A stretch of 64,000 nucleotides of DNA. Origin: Methanobacteriota archaeon (GTDB taxonomy: Archaea; Methanobacteriota; Methanobacteria; Methanobacteriales; Methanobacteriaceae). Made by a program: the position numbers and the translations under genes. Of this stretch, positions 50,118 to 58,880 are shown in pieces. Position 1 is the stretch's first letter. Every line of letters begins with the position of its first letter. Under the pieces are notes generated by a model. The model was not told the DNA's origin. It worked only from the letters and a program-made list of their open reading frames with translations, and ran no database searches. The stretch lies in contig JAKQFA010000030.1 in NCBI GenBank assembly GCA_029556335.1, positions 124,001 to 188,000 on the forward strand, in the 5' to 3' direction.

Positions 50118-50816
50118 CTATTGCAACCCAGAGTCCACGATCCTGAAACGGGTCTGCAGGCCCTCTGGCCGGCTGCGGTGCCTTTTCAAAACTGCAAACC
50201 TCTCCCCGTTAAGATCTCCCCGGGCCAGTTCCACCATGATCTTGCTGCGGTACTTGAGTATGGTGCCTCCCACTGGTTCCACCAATCCATCCCCATCAAA
50301 ACGGGAGTAAACATGGTTGGTGATGACCACCGCCACATTGAAGCGCCGTGCGATCCTTAAAAGCAAACCCATCTGCTTACCCAACTCCTGGTTTAAACTG
50401 AAAGAATCCCCATCCTTAACCCGATACAGAGCCACCGCGGAGTCCACCACCAAGAGATCAGCCTCTTCACCAGACTGGAACATCTCCTCGATTCTTTTCA
50501 GAACCTGATCCTGCTCCGAGAAGGTGGAGGGTTCAAAGACCAGGATCTGGCTGGCCACCTTTTCGAAGTCCCGGCCGGAGATCTGCTTCACCCGTTCAAT
50601 GGACAAGCCACCCTCGGTATCCACGAAGATGGTTCTTCTATTATTCCGGGCACACTCTACCGCCAGGTTCAGGACTATATTCGTTTTACCTGAGCCGGGG
50701 GGGCCGTAGAACTGGGTGATACATCCTTTTTCCACCCCTCCCCCTAAGAGTCTGTCCAGGGGGGATGCAGTGGGGATCTTGTCGTTGCTTAAGATCTGAC
50801 TTAGTTCTTTCAACAT
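50118..50816 (-). CDS. radB: DNA repair and recombination protein RadB
   Basis: A 232-residue RecA-family paralogue of RadA. Walker A is [17 protein letters not shown] and Walker [14 protein letters not shown]. It begins directly at the ATPase core and lacks the N-terminal helix-hairpin-helix domain of RadA, as RadB does. It modulates RadA filaments and Holliday junction processing. Promoter sequence (TATTATATAGTAC region) precedes the ATG. Confidence 0.95.
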   Translation of the reverse strand: MLKELSQILSNDKIPTASPLDRLLGGGVEKGCITQFYGPPGSGKTNIVLNLAVECARNNRRTIFVDTEGGLSIERVKQISGRDFEKVASQILVFEPSTFSEQDQVLKRIEEMFQSGEEADLLVVDSAVALYRVKDGDSFSLNQELGKQMGLLLRIARRFNVAVVITNHVYSRFDGDGLVEPVGGTILKYRSKIMVELARGDLNGERFAVLKRHRSRPEGLQTRFRIVDSGLQ

Positions 50817-50924
50817 GGTATCTTAAGTATTATATAGTACAGGGTTATTTATTATTTAACCCTGCCTACGAAACTATGGCCACGGCATCTATTTCAACCA
50901 GTCCATCTGATTATGAGGGAATAG

Positions 50925-51548
50925 TCAGAATAAATCATCTAGTAACTGGTTTAGAAGATCCATCCCTGCACCCTCCCGCAGGATAGTGGGGGGAGAAGTG
51001 GTCAGGTCAATCACCGTGGAGTGGAACGGTTGAGCGTCGCCGGCGTCCAGATAGAGGTCCACCTGGTCCTGGAAGAGATTTACGAGTTCATCCACCTCAA
51101 GCGGTGCCTCTTCACCCGAGATGTTGGCGCTGGTGGTGGTGATGGGAAACTCCATGGACAGCACCCGGCAGATCGGGTGATCCGGGATGCGGATTCCCAC
51201 CTTATCCGAGCCAGCAGTTATTAAATATGGTATCTGGGGATTTTTCTTTACTACCAGAGTGTAAGGCCCGGGCAGGAGCTTGTTAGCCAGCTGGAAGGAT
51301 TTAAGATCCATGTGGGCCACTCTCTGCAGGTCCTGCACCCGGGATATGCAGATGGACAGGGGTTTCTCCGGGGACCTTTTCTTGACGTGGTACACCCTTT
51401 TAACTGCTTCTTCCTGGAAGATGTTGGCCCCTAATCCGTACAGGGTGTCGGTGGGGTAGACCACCAGCCCCCCTTCTTTTAAGACCATCTGCGCCTTCTG
51501 TATCTCCGGGAAATCTGGTTGGGTGGGATCTATTTCTACGCGTTTCAT
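50925..51548 (-). CDS. Threonylcarbamoyl-AMP synthase (Sua5/YciO/YrdC)
   Basis: A 207-residue protein making threonylcarbamoyl-AMP for the universal t6A37 tRNA modification. The motif GLVVYPTDTLYGLGANIF is the hallmark, with KKRSPEKPLSICISRVQDL, VGIRIPDHPICR and TTSANISGEEAP. Only the YrdC domain is present; the extra Sua5 C-terminal domain is missing, so it is the short form. The stop lies about 110 bases upstream of the radB start, same strand. Confidence 0.94.
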   Translation of the reverse strand: MKRVEIDPTQPDFPEIQKAQMVLKEGGLVVYPTDTLYGLGANIFQEEAVKRVYHVKKRSPEKPLSICISRVQDLQRVAHMDLKSFQLANKLLPGPYTLVVKKNPQIPYLITAGSDKVGIRIPDHPICRVLSMEFPITTTSANISGEEAPLEVDELVNLFQDQVDLYLDAGDAQPFHSTVIDLTTSPPTILREGAGMDLLNQLLDDLF

Positions 51549-51601
51549 GTGTCCTCATTAAAAAATATTGATAAATAGAATTAGTACCTATCTTAACTTA
51601 T

Positions 51602-51784
51602 ATGTTTGATGATGTCCTGGTCTGGCTGGGCCCCCTCCTGGCGGTTTGTCTTATAACCGGGGGAGTAATACTGGTTATCCTGGTCCTGATCTCCTGGGTG
51701 GATGGGTCCATTATAGAAAGAGCTGGGGATTTGATATTTAATTTTGTGGATAGTTTAAGGGGTTTTGGTTCTAAGTTGGTGTGA
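51602..51784 (+). CDS. Small hypothetical membrane protein
   Basis: A 60-residue frame starting MFDDVLVWLGPLLAVCLITG, with one long hydrophobic helix (residues about 6-33) and an amphipathic end (RAGDLIFNFVDSLRGFGSKL). It diverges from the threonylcarbamoyl-AMP synthase gene. A TATA-like TGATAAATAG lies about 30 bases upstream with no ribosome-binding site, so it may be leaderless. Family not recognised. Confidence 0.5.
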   Translation: MFDDVLVWLGPLLAVCLITGGVILVILVLISWVDGSIIERAGDLIFNFVDSLRGFGSKLV

Positions 51785-51815
51785 TACCGCTAGGAATCGG
51801 AGACTAAAAAGGAAC

Positions 51816-52180
51816 TTAAGCTGTAGCTAGTCCAGTTTCGATACTGGGAATACCAATATCATTAGAAGTGAAGGCGCCCATGGATTGGATCTGTTTCTTA
51901 TTATGAATAAGTACCTTAATGGCTAATTTGAGGTTTATCGATTTTTCATCAACCTTCACCGTCATCCAAACCTTTTGGATGTTATTCAAGCTATATTTTG
52001 GAGTTTAAAGACACGAAAAGCATTTAATATTTCAAGGACCACTGGAACCCTGTTATGGTCAAAATCAAGTATCACATCGTTATCTAATTCAACCGAAGTT
52101 TTCATAGGAATGATCTTTTATAACGTGGATAAACAATCCATCCACTTCCATATCGTGCTTGTAATCAACTCAAAATTCAT
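51816..52180 (-). pseudogene. Decayed DUF2283-family gene
   Basis: An ATG at 52180 with GGAGGATCC upstream opens MNFEL, but the frame breaks. The neighbouring frame reads YKHDMEVDGLFIHVIKDHSY, and a further frame reads KTSVELDNDVILDFDHNRVP then VVLEILNAFRVFKL before a TGA. More coding-like sequence (KVLIHNKKQIQSMGAFTSND ... ETGLATA) runs to a TAA at 51816. The YxxxxDxLxI... SVELxxDVxLDFD... EILNA pattern is that of DUF2283. At least three lesions separate the pieces, so it is a pseudogene. Confidence 0.65.
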
Positions 52181-52510
52181 TTAACCCGGATCCTCCTTTC
52201 CACACTGTGAGTATAGGTGGTGATGATTAAAACATTATCAACCAAATGCAGTATAACATAAATATCTTGAGTCTGCCTTTTAGGATGCTCATATAAAACT
52301 TTAAACGTATCCTAACCTGTTTTTCCTATTAGTACATGTTTTTTATTATTAAACTATCATAAACCATGTCCAATGAAGATAATCACTTCTTAATTCAAAA
52401 GAATCCATCAAATGACGAGATTCTCTAATTTTATCCTGATCGTGATTGAGATTATTCAATATCTCCCAGATTTGGCCGATGTCATAATCACGAATCTAAA
52501 ACACCTCGTA
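52177..52510 (-). pseudogene. Decayed toxin-like (possibly DUF4258-type) gene paired with DUF2283
   Basis: The downstream part is an open frame DTFKVLYEHPKRQTQDIYVI then LHLVDNVLIITTYTHSVERR, ending in TGA that overlaps the DUF2283 ATG (ATGA), the usual spacing of a two-gene operon. An upstream fragment in another frame reads IRDYDIGQIWEILNNL then RESRHLMDSFELRSDYLHW. DUF4258-like toxins are often found just before DUF2283 partners, so this looks like a dead toxin-antitoxin-like pair. The family call rests on context and partial resemblance. Confidence 0.45.
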
Positions 52511-52548
52511 AACCAAGGTTGTTGACCCTTTTCAGGAGTCTTCCTTAC

Positions 52549-52740
52549 TTATAATATTACTTTTGAGTGTTCCATAGCCTCCAACCTTCTTTCTAGGAGT
52601 TTTTTATCCCGTATAAGCTCCTTTATACTCTTCTGCAGTTCTTCAAAGTCACTGACGGTCATGACCTTCACTTCCTGATCGGCCTGGAAGGGATGGCCCT
52701 CGGGGAATCCGTCGCTGACCCGGGCGGTTAAGACCATCAT
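52549..52740 (-). CDS. Small coiled-coil protein, second gene of an unknown pair
   Basis: A 63-residue frame whose ATG pair lies one base after the stop of the gene at 52742-53083. The C-terminal half is a heptad-like coiled coil (ELQKSIKELIRDKKLLERRL). The N-terminal half (LTARVSDGFPEGHPFQADQE) is not recognised. Tight spacing suggests the two proteins work together. Confidence 0.5.
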   Translation of the reverse strand: MMVLTARVSDGFPEGHPFQADQEVKVMTVSDFEELQKSIKELIRDKKLLERRLEAMEHSKVIL

Positions 52741-52741
52741 G

Positions 52742-53083
52742 TTAAAGTCCCAGGAGACACTGGGGGGTCTCCTTTATTCGTTTATCGGGAAAGTTTTCAA
52801 TCTCGGTCTGCACATGGTAACTGGTCAGTTTATCCAGGAGTTCCTCCATCCGCTCCAGGTAGTTCTGTGCATAGACTATGCCATCCTCCGGGGTGCATCC
52901 CCGCTCACCGTTCTGTCCATACTCCAAGAGGTTTCTCACCATCTGGTGCAGGTACTTCAGGTCCTGGTAGAAGGCCTCGAACTCCCAGAAAGGGAATATC
53001 ACCAGGTCCTCATCCCTGCGAAAGACGCCAGTGTGGTAGTACTGGGTCCGGTTCTCCATGTTTCTTATCACACGCATCCTCAT
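52742..53083 (-). CDS. Unknown protein, first gene of a two-gene operon
   Basis: About 113 residues, starting MRMRVIRNMENRTQYYHTGV, with FPFWEFEAFYQDLKYLHQMV and a helical C-terminus (YLERMEELLDKLTSYHVQ). ATG 53083 is preferred to ATG 53095 because GGTGAACCAG places a ribosome-binding site correctly. A perfect 11-bp inverted repeat with a TATA-like core lies just upstream (53101-53137). Function unknown; a self-regulated module is possible. Confidence 0.55.
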   Translation of the reverse strand: MRMRVIRNMENRTQYYHTGVFRRDEDLVIFPFWEFEAFYQDLKYLHQMVRNLLEYGQNGERGCTPEDGIVYAQNYLERMEELLDKLTSYHVQTEIENFPDKRIKETPQCLLGL

Positions 53084-53100
53084 CTGGTTCACCATCCTTA

Positions 53101-53137
53101 AGTGAATGGATCAATATATTGGGTTCATCCATTCACT
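53101..53137. promoter_or_regulatory. Perfect 11-bp inverted repeat around a TATA-like core
   Basis: AGTGAATGGAT (53101-53111) is mirrored exactly by ATCCATTCACT (53127-53137). The 15-base spacer contains CAATATATTGG, placed 28-38 bases before the minus-strand ATG at 53083 and so likely the TATA box. A dimeric repressor bound to the arms would cover the promoter. The repeat could instead form an RNA hairpin if transcribed. Confidence 0.5.
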
Positions 53138-53983
53138 CCTTGTGCTAGAGCAGATGAGAAGTAAAAAATTATTACCAGGAAAGGGCGGAGTATGAGGATC
53201 TGGATTGGATTGAGGAAAGTTTAAAAGAAAATTTCACCCCTGAACTACATTTCTAACATTTTAAATGGTAAAAATAGTGAAGAGTGTGTCATTGTTGGTT
53301 TAGGTGGTTTTAATTAGAAGTGCTTGGTGTTAATTTTTTCCAATGGTAAACCAGTACCAACAAGACACATTAATAGGAATGTTGTCATTAGTAATATAGT
53401 ATTCGTTTTTGTTCTGGGGGATCATACTTTTATAATAGAATCACTGCCGGCTTGAATACCCTCCATCAGGAGGTAATGCGTTCATCATCCACCATCCCCT
53501 TTAAAACTTCAAGTCTTTGGTTAACTGTTTCTTTATCATCACAAGTTATCTTAAAATATTTGAAGTCCTCAACCCCCATTCTTTCTCCCTCTGGGGGTGG
53601 TTATAAGCCTGGTAAGATCATGAAACATTCGCACTCCAGGATCTTAAGTAGCCATTTTCATCTTCAACTCCTAGTACTGGAGGGCGGTGCAAATCATAGC
53701 CGATGCGGTTCATGGGAACTTCTCCTTAAAGTTTTCCCAAAAAACTGACTCGATTTTTTAGAACTTGCATTTCTTAAAAGAAATCTTGATGCAAACCCTA
53801 AAGCCCCGGGGATGAAGCCTTTTCAAGACTTGATCTAATGAGAAATGGACTGAGATGAAATAAATAAATCCAGGTACTATTAAGGAATTCATTAAATCTT
53901 CTTTTTAGGTATCTGAATTCCCGGTTCAACTATATCAGGCGTACACAACTTTTATAGGAGTGTCAAGATTAACTATATACAAA
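53138..53983. other. Long region without an intact gene
   Basis: About 850 bases hold only fragments. On the plus strand near 53175-53260 a short frame reads EYEDLDWIEESLKENFTPEL without a usable start. On the minus strand there is the remnant described at 53466-53713. A perfect small palindrome ATTTCTT-AA-AAGAAAT lies at 53769-53784. Base composition is AT-richer than the flanks. The region looks like decayed accessory DNA. Confidence 0.5.
53466..53713 (-). pseudogene. Coding remnant, family unknown
   Basis: An ATG at 53713 reads MNRIGYDLHRPPVLGVEDEN then GYLRS before drifting into a stop. A second frame picks up LECECFMILPGL, has an in-frame TAA, and continues PPPEGERMGVEDFKYFKITC then DDKETVNQRLEVLKGMVDDE to a TGA at 53466. 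The pieces look coding but are interrupted at least twice. The segment after MGVEDF could alternatively be a separate 37-residue gene preceded by GAGGGAGAAAG. Confidence 0.3.
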
Positions 53984-53999
53984 GAGATATCCATATCTC
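53971..53999 (+). promoter_or_regulatory. TATA box followed by a perfect palindrome at the start site
   Basis: AACTATATACA at 53971-53981 is a TATA candidate. It is followed at 53984-53999 by GAGATAT-CC-ATATCTC, a perfect 7-bp-arm palindrome that ends ten bases before the ATG at 54009. A protein bound there would block promoter opening or RNA polymerase escape. Confidence 0.4.
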
Positions 54000-54008
54000 G
54001 GAAATATA

Positions 54009-54983
54009 ATGTCAAAAAAGATCTCCAGGGTTGTAAAAATGCAATGCCCCCACTGTCAAACCGAGAACCCCGAGGAAGCCAAGTTCTGCATGGAATGTGG
54101 CCAAAGCCTAGAGAGTGAGCAAGAGTACATTCCCCCACCCAACCCAGCCTGGACGGATCTCTGCCCGGCGTGCAACTACAGCCCCCTTGAACCAAAAACT
54201 GTTAAGGGCATGCTCAGCACTAAAGAACTCTTAGAGTGCGACTACTGTGGGGCTGTATTCGAAAAAAAGGGATCAAAATACAAGTTAAAGGATATCTACG
54301 ATAAAGGTTGCCAGTTCTGGCAAAGGTACCGTGGAAAGATCTTAACAGAGGAGGAGTGGACCCGCATTGCTAAGGGCGGAATCTCCAATGAGGAGCAGCG
54401 AATCATAGAAGAAAAGGAAAGGAAAAAACAGCAACTAATAGAAGAACAGACTGCCCAGAATGACTTGGTAACCTTCGTCAACCAGTTGGCCCAGGGAACT
54501 GTTAATTTAACTCCTCTGTCCAATCCTCCCATCATCCTGAAGAAGAAAGAAGTAGCACATCTAGTTTTAGGTAACATCAGCTTCCACGAGCCCCGGGCAG
54601 TCCGGAAAACCTACGGGGGATATGCTGGTCCAACCATCCGGGTGACGAAGGGGGTTTCCTTCCGGGTGGGGAGTGTAGCAGCCCGCAGTGAATCCCATGA
54701 GGAACTCCGGAAGATAGATCAGGGCACCCTGGTCTTAACCAACAAGCGACTGATCTTCACAGGCTCCAAGCGGACCATCAACATCGACCTAAGAAAGATC
54801 ATCGCCATCGAGGCCTACAAGGATGGTGTGGCCTCCCAGAGAGAGAATAAACAAAAAACAGAGTACTTCATCGGAAGCAACCGCTCCACCCTGACCTTCA
54901 CCACCAATGGCCGGAGGCACACCGTGCCCTTCACCGGACCCATACTGAAGGCTGCCATCCAGGGTCAGATCAGTCAGACCTAA
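54009..54983 (+). CDS. Double zinc-ribbon protein with PH-like C-terminal domain
   Basis: A 324-residue protein. A zinc ribbon ([21 protein letters not shown]) covers residues 11-31, and a second (CPACNYSPL ... ECDYCGAVF) residues about 54-85. A charged coiled coil follows ([20 protein letters not shown]), then a PH-like domain of the kind found in short bacterial/archaeal proteins ([37 protein letters not shown]). It may sense a ligand or act as a scaffold. The alternative ATG at 54039 would start at the first ribbon. A palindrome overlaps the predicted start site. Confidence 0.75.
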   Translation: MSKKISRVVKMQCPHCQTENPEEAKFCMECGQSLESEQEYIPPPNPAWTDLCPACNYSPLEPKTVKGMLSTKELLECDYCGAVFEKKGSKYKLKDIYDKGCQFWQRYRGKILTEEEWTRIAKGGISNEEQRIIEEKERKKQQLIEEQTAQNDLVTFVNQLAQGTVNLTPLSNPPIILKKKEVAHLVLGNISFHEPRAVRKTYGGYAGPTIRVTKGVSFRVGSVAARSESHEELRKIDQGTLVLTNKRLIFTGSKRTINIDLRKIIAIEAYKDGVASQRENKQKTEYFIGSNRSTLTFTTNGRRHTVPFTGPILKAAIQGQISQT

Positions 54984-55361
54984 AGAAACCCAAGAATTGA
55001 CTGTAATTAACTATGTATTGACAGTAAACTGTTCATTACAGGTAAAACCTTGGAGTCAGTGTATCCTGAGGTGCAGTTCCCTAGTACTTCCAAGTTCTGG
55101 CTCTTATTTTCCTTCATTCCATACCCTGGAAATATTGATGGTATCTTTTTTCTAGGAGTAGATCGTACTTGGGCCTCCAGAAGACAATAGTAGAATAATC
55201 AATCAATTACTGTAAATATTTATGAATAGCTTTAAGATTCATCTTAAAAGAATTTAAACAATTATACACCAATTTTTTATTCTCCATTCCAAGATAGGTT
55301 TAAATAACTTCAGATTTCTAATCAGATAGTGTTGCTGTAAACTAACTTTGGTAAAAAAATC
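54984..55361. other. Non-coding gap
   Basis: No credible gene is seen in these 378 bases. Small symmetries occur near the upstream gene end: CTGTAAT (55001-55007) mirrors ATTACAG (55035-55041), and ACAGT-AA-ACTGT lies at 55021-55032 between them. A TTTAAATAA-like TATA candidate near 55310 would serve the CDP-alcohol phosphatidyltransferase gene. Confidence 0.4.
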
Positions 55362-55931
55362 ATGCTCAACAAACTACGCCCCCGCATGAAGCGGTACATC
55401 GACCCAGCCGCTAAAAAGATAGCCATCAACCCTAACATCATCACCATCATCGGTTTGCTGGTGAGTCTAGTAGCTGCTTACCAACTCTCCCAGGGGGATC
55501 TTCTAGGTGGAGCCCTCCTGATACTTTTAAGTGGATTTTTTGACGTGGTTGATGGTGCGGTAGCCCGGAATCATGGGCGGAGGACCAAATTCGGTGGAAT
55601 CCTGGACTCAACCGTCGACCGCTTCGCAGATGCCTTTATCATCATCGGAGTCATCGCAGGAGGATATGTGAACTGGATCTGGGGGGTTCTAGCCCTCCAC
55701 GCATCTTTAAGTGTGAGCTACGTACGGGCTAGAGCCGAAGTAGATGGAGTGAAGTGCGACGTAGGAGTAGCTGAACGGGCAGAGCGTCTCATGATCCTGG
55801 TGTTAGGGGCCTTCCTAGCCTACTTCCTGAAGACAGATTTAATCATGACCCTGGCTGTGCTGGTGGTTCTGATCTTGGGGTACTTCACCGTAGCACAGAG
55901 GCTGTACCACAGCTACCGACAGCTTAACTAG
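55362..55931 (+). CDS. CDP-alcohol phosphatidyltransferase (archaetidylinositol-phosphate synthase-like)
   Basis: A 189-residue membrane enzyme with about five to six helices. The catalytic CDP-alcohol phosphotransferase motif, [15 protein letters not shown] ... [10 protein letters not shown], with its four aspartates, is complete. It joins CDP-archaeol or a similar donor to a polar head group; archaetidylinositol phosphate is the likely product in Methanobacteriales, but the head group is not proven. DUF357 follows on the same strand. Confidence 0.9.
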   Translation: MLNKLRPRMKRYIDPAAKKIAINPNIITIIGLLVSLVAAYQLSQGDLLGGALLILLSGFFDVVDGAVARNHGRRTKFGGILDSTVDRFADAFIIIGVIAGGYVNWIWGVLALHASLSVSYVRARAEVDGVKCDVGVAERAERLMILVLGAFLAYFLKTDLIMTLAVLVVLILGYFTVAQRLYHSYRQLN

Positions 55932-55950
55932 TTTTATATAAGTGACGATT

Positions 55951-56184
55951 ATGGATGCCCTGGAAAGGATAGATAAGGACCTTAAACTTTTTGAAAAAAA
56001 TATAAAAGAATTAGAGTCCATAAAGATGGATGTAAGTGATGAAAGAATAGTGGACATGGCCCGTAGTTATGCCCAGGACACCACCTACTACTTGGAAAAA
56101 AAGGATTATTTAACTGCCTTCGGATGCATCACCTACGCCCACGGGCTCTTGGATGCAGTTCGATTGATAAAAGGCCTCATCTAG
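55951..56184 (+). CDS. DUF357-family small helical protein
   Basis: A 77-residue all-helical protein: [20 protein letters not shown], then [20 protein letters not shown] and [13 protein letters not shown]. This matches the archaeal DUF357 family, function unknown. The ATG at 55951 follows AAGTGAC; an upstream GTG is less likely. It sits 19 bases after the phosphatidyltransferase gene. Confidence 0.85.
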   Translation: MDALERIDKDLKLFEKNIKELESIKMDVSDERIVDMARSYAQDTTYYLEKKDYLTAFGCITYAHGLLDAVRLIKGLI

Positions 56185-56212
56185 TTTAATGATCCTGGGG
56201 AGGGAGTAAGTA

Positions 56213-56866
56213 ATGAGTTTATTTGGCCGTGAATCCCGGGTGGAGAAACACTTCAGAGAACACGCCCACCTAGTCTATGAATGTGTGCTGAAGCTGCAAG
56301 AGCTGATGCCCCTCTTCTACCAGGGAGATTTTGATTCTTTAGAAGACAAGGTCCATGAAATGTCCCTGTTAGAACATCAGGCCGACGAAATCCGCCGGAT
56401 CATGGAGATCGAATTTTTCAAGGGAGCCTTTCTGCCCTTTGACCGGGAGGACCGTATCATCCTGGCTGAATTAGTGGACAGTGTAGCCGACATGACCCAG
56501 GAAACTGCCTATGGCATCTGCCTATCCCAGGTGCAGTTTCCAGTCCAGTTCGAAGAGGATTACCAGGAGATGGTGGATGCTGTGTGCGAAACCATCCGTA
56601 TACTGAAGGAGAGCTTGGAAATGCTTGATGAGGACCTGGCCCAAGCCATAGCCAAGGCCCATGAAGTAGAGGTCAATGAGGAGGCTGTGGACCGCATTGA
56701 GAGGAGGATTATCAAGAAACTCTACAATGCCTATCGTAAAGGGGATTTCGGCATACTCAAACTCATCGAGCTTAAAAACATCGCCACCCGTTTGGGTGAA
56801 ATCGCAGATCGGGCCGAGGATGCTTCGGACCGAGTCCTGATCATGGTGGCCAAGAGGAGGGGCTAG
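56213..56866 (+). CDS. DUF47-family (PhoU-like) phosphate transport accessory protein
   Basis: A 217-residue helical protein. PhoU-like acidic motifs are present ([60 protein letters not shown]). DUF47 proteins usually partner with PiT-type phosphate permeases, but no permease gene is seen next to it here. GGGAGGGAGTAAGTA precedes the ATG. The DUF434 gene begins immediately after. Confidence 0.88.
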   Translation: MSLFGRESRVEKHFREHAHLVYECVLKLQELMPLFYQGDFDSLEDKVHEMSLLEHQADEIRRIMEIEFFKGAFLPFDREDRIILAELVDSVADMTQETAYGICLSQVQFPVQFEEDYQEMVDAVCETIRILKESLEMLDEDLAQAIAKAHEVEVNEEAVDRIERRIIKKLYNAYRKGDFGILKLIELKNIATRLGEIADRAEDASDRVLIMVAKRRG

Positions 56867-56868
56867 AA

Positions 56869-57507
56869 TTAGAGGCAGCCGAAGCTGATCTCAGGTACCT
56901 CCTCAACCAGGGCTACCCCCAGAGGGGTGCCCTTAACTTTGTAGCCGGGCACTACCTCCTGGATAGGGACCAGAGAAACTACCTGGCCCGTAAGGTCTCC
57001 TCAGACCAGAAAGCTAGGGAGAGAAGGTCTAAACTCCTTGATTTTAACGGCCTAGAAGATCAGATCATCCTATTGGATGGATACAACGTTCTCATCACCC
57101 TGGAAAGCGCCCTTTTTCACCCAGACACCATCTTAGAGAGTGATGATGGAGTACTGAGGGATACCAAGGCGGTTTTTGGTAAGTACCGACCCCATGAAGA
57201 TACGTTTCATGTCCTGGATATTCTGGTGACTTTTTTAAAAAAGACCGGGATAAAAAAGGTGCACTTCTTCTACGATCGTCCTGTGACCAGAAGTGGAGAA
57301 CTGGCAAAGCTGACCCGGGCTGTGCTCAAAAAACACAGCCTACCAGGAGATGCAGCTACCAGTCCCTACGTGGACCGAAAACTGGCAAATAGTGGGGATA
57401 AAGTAATTGCCACCAGTGACGGTCCCCTCATGGATAAAGTCAAGAGGGTGGTGGATCTGCCTGGTTTAATCAGATCAAAAAATCTAATTCCATCCAGAAA
57501 AAAGTGA
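56869..57507 (+). CDS. DUF434 protein lacking a canonical start codon
   Basis: The full DUF434 domain is open from about 56869: LEAAEADLRYLLNQGYPQRG, VAGHYLLDRDQRNYLARKVS, LDGYNVLITLESALFHPDTI and FYDRPVTRSGELAKL, ending in SRKK. The frame contains no ATG, GTG or TTG before codon 69 (TTG at 57073), which would delete a third of the domain. The TTA at 56869, placed about six bases after GAGGAGGGG, is exactly where a TTG start would be expected. Either UUA is used, the start has been lost, or one base is wrong. DUF434 has no firm function. Confidence 0.7.
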   Translation, partial: LEAAEADLRYLLNQGYPQRGALNFVAGHYLLDRDQRNYLARKVSSDQKARERRSKLLDFNGLEDQIILLDGYNVLITLESALFHPDTILESDDGVLRDTKAVFGKYRPHEDTFHVLDILVTFLKKTGIKKVHFFYDRPVTRSGELAKLTRAVLKKHSLPGDAATSPYVDRKLANSGDKVIATSDGPLMDKVKRVVDLPGLIRSKNLIPSRKK

Positions 57508-57546
57508 GTAACTATTTTTCAAAAAAAAGAATTCAGGGTATGGATC

Positions 57547-58644
57547 TTACTCCATATCCTCCATCCTGTCTTTTAATTTTTCCATCACACCCGGCAATGT
57601 GGTGTATTCCATCTCATCGGCAGGTAGTCTGTGGGGTTCGAAGGGTCCGTGGCGGCGCATGTACTCGGCGATTTCCGAGGCCAGGTCCCGTGAACGGTCA
57701 TAGGCAGGGTCGTCAAACATGTCTGCAGGGCCCACCAATTTACAGTCGGCTATCTGGAATCCCAGGGCCATAACTCGTGGCGGTCCATCGAAACGTACCG
57801 GGTAAGCGTTTTTCTGGGCTACAGGCATCAGTGGGCCGTTGTGAGAGCCCCTCATCCAGCCGCCAACCAGGTGGGGGAAGGCGAAGGGTTCCACCACTTC
57901 ACCGGCAGCAGGGAATCCAGACTGGGATCTTACAATAGCCACGGGGTCGTCTTTACCCACGTACTTGCCGGCCATTAGGTTCAGTCGCTCGGTACTTACT
58001 GAAGCAGCTATTTCGTTGTCACTCCTCCTCCGGATATGCTTGATGACGTAGCGGCTGGTGGTGCCCAGGAGAGCCAACAGGTCGTACATTTCGTCGGGGC
58101 AGGTCATTTTAACCTTCTTGTGATCCATGACATCAAATACTTCGAATTCGAATCCTCCGTGTAGGGAGGGGTCGATGACCAGTCCCGCGGTGGTGAAGGG
58201 GTCGGCGAACATTTTAAACAATGGCATGTTAAAGGCACCGGGTTCGGTTTTGTCACAGCAGAACACGACCACCGGATCACTGGGTCGTTCCTTGAATTCC
58301 ATCTCGGCACAACCAGGCCCCATTCCCTTGATATTGCCTGAGAATGTATCTGAAAGGAGGTCCTGTCCGGCTCCGTAGAGTTTAAGTTCCTTAGCTACAG
58401 CGGTGGCTTCGAGAAAGGCGTTCCAGGCTAGTTCGTGTATTTCCTCGTTTTCTTCACCGTTGCGGTGGGTCATGATGAGTTCGGTGTCGTCACCACAGTT
58501 GGTGACATAAAAATCTTCCAGGAGTCCTTCTTCCTTGGCTTTGCCCAGGATCTCTTTACATTTTTCGAGTAATGCAGGATGGGCCAGCCCATGCCCTGCG
58601 ATACTTCCAACATCTGCTTTTATTACACTAACAGTAGTTTTCAT
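57547..58644 (-). CDS. fbp: Fructose 1,6-bisphosphate aldolase/phosphatase (bifunctional)
   Basis: A 365-residue archaeal type V enzyme that performs both aldol condensation and dephosphorylation in gluconeogenesis. Signatures are TVSVIKADVGSIAGHGLAHP, TNCGDDTELIMTHRNG (metal aspartates), FSGNIKGMGPGCAEMEFKER, FCCDKTEPGAFNMPLFKMF and GGWMRGSHNGPLMPV. Carbon fixed by methanogenesis flows to hexoses through it. GGAGGTATTGTGCT precedes the ATG. Confidence 0.97.
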   Translation of the reverse strand: MKTTVSVIKADVGSIAGHGLAHPALLEKCKEILGKAKEEGLLEDFYVTNCGDDTELIMTHRNGEENEEIHELAWNAFLEATAVAKELKLYGAGQDLLSDTFSGNIKGMGPGCAEMEFKERPSDPVVVFCCDKTEPGAFNMPLFKMFADPFTTAGLVIDPSLHGGFEFEVFDVMDHKKVKMTCPDEMYDLLALLGTTSRYVIKHIRRRSDNEIAASVSTERLNLMAGKYVGKDDPVAIVRSQSGFPAAGEVVEPFAFPHLVGGWMRGSHNGPLMPVAQKNAYPVRFDGPPRVMALGFQIADCKLVGPADMFDDPAYDRSRDLASEIAEYMRRHGPFEPHRLPADEMEYTTLPGVMEKLKDRMEDME

Positions 58645-58880
58645 AGCACAATACCTCCAAATAAATCTGTAACAGTTCTAAAACAGCATTAAAAAGCTGA
58701 AGGGTGGCCATATTAGAGTTATACTCTGTGAAATTGTTTTTTATGTTTTTTTAAAGTGGGAGTGATCTTCAATTTGTTAAATGACCCAAAGGCAGCTTTT
58801 AGCTGTGCTTTTTAACCCTTTAGTATGGTGAACTATATTGTGTGGTGCATATAAAATTTACTACTCACAATACTAGATGG

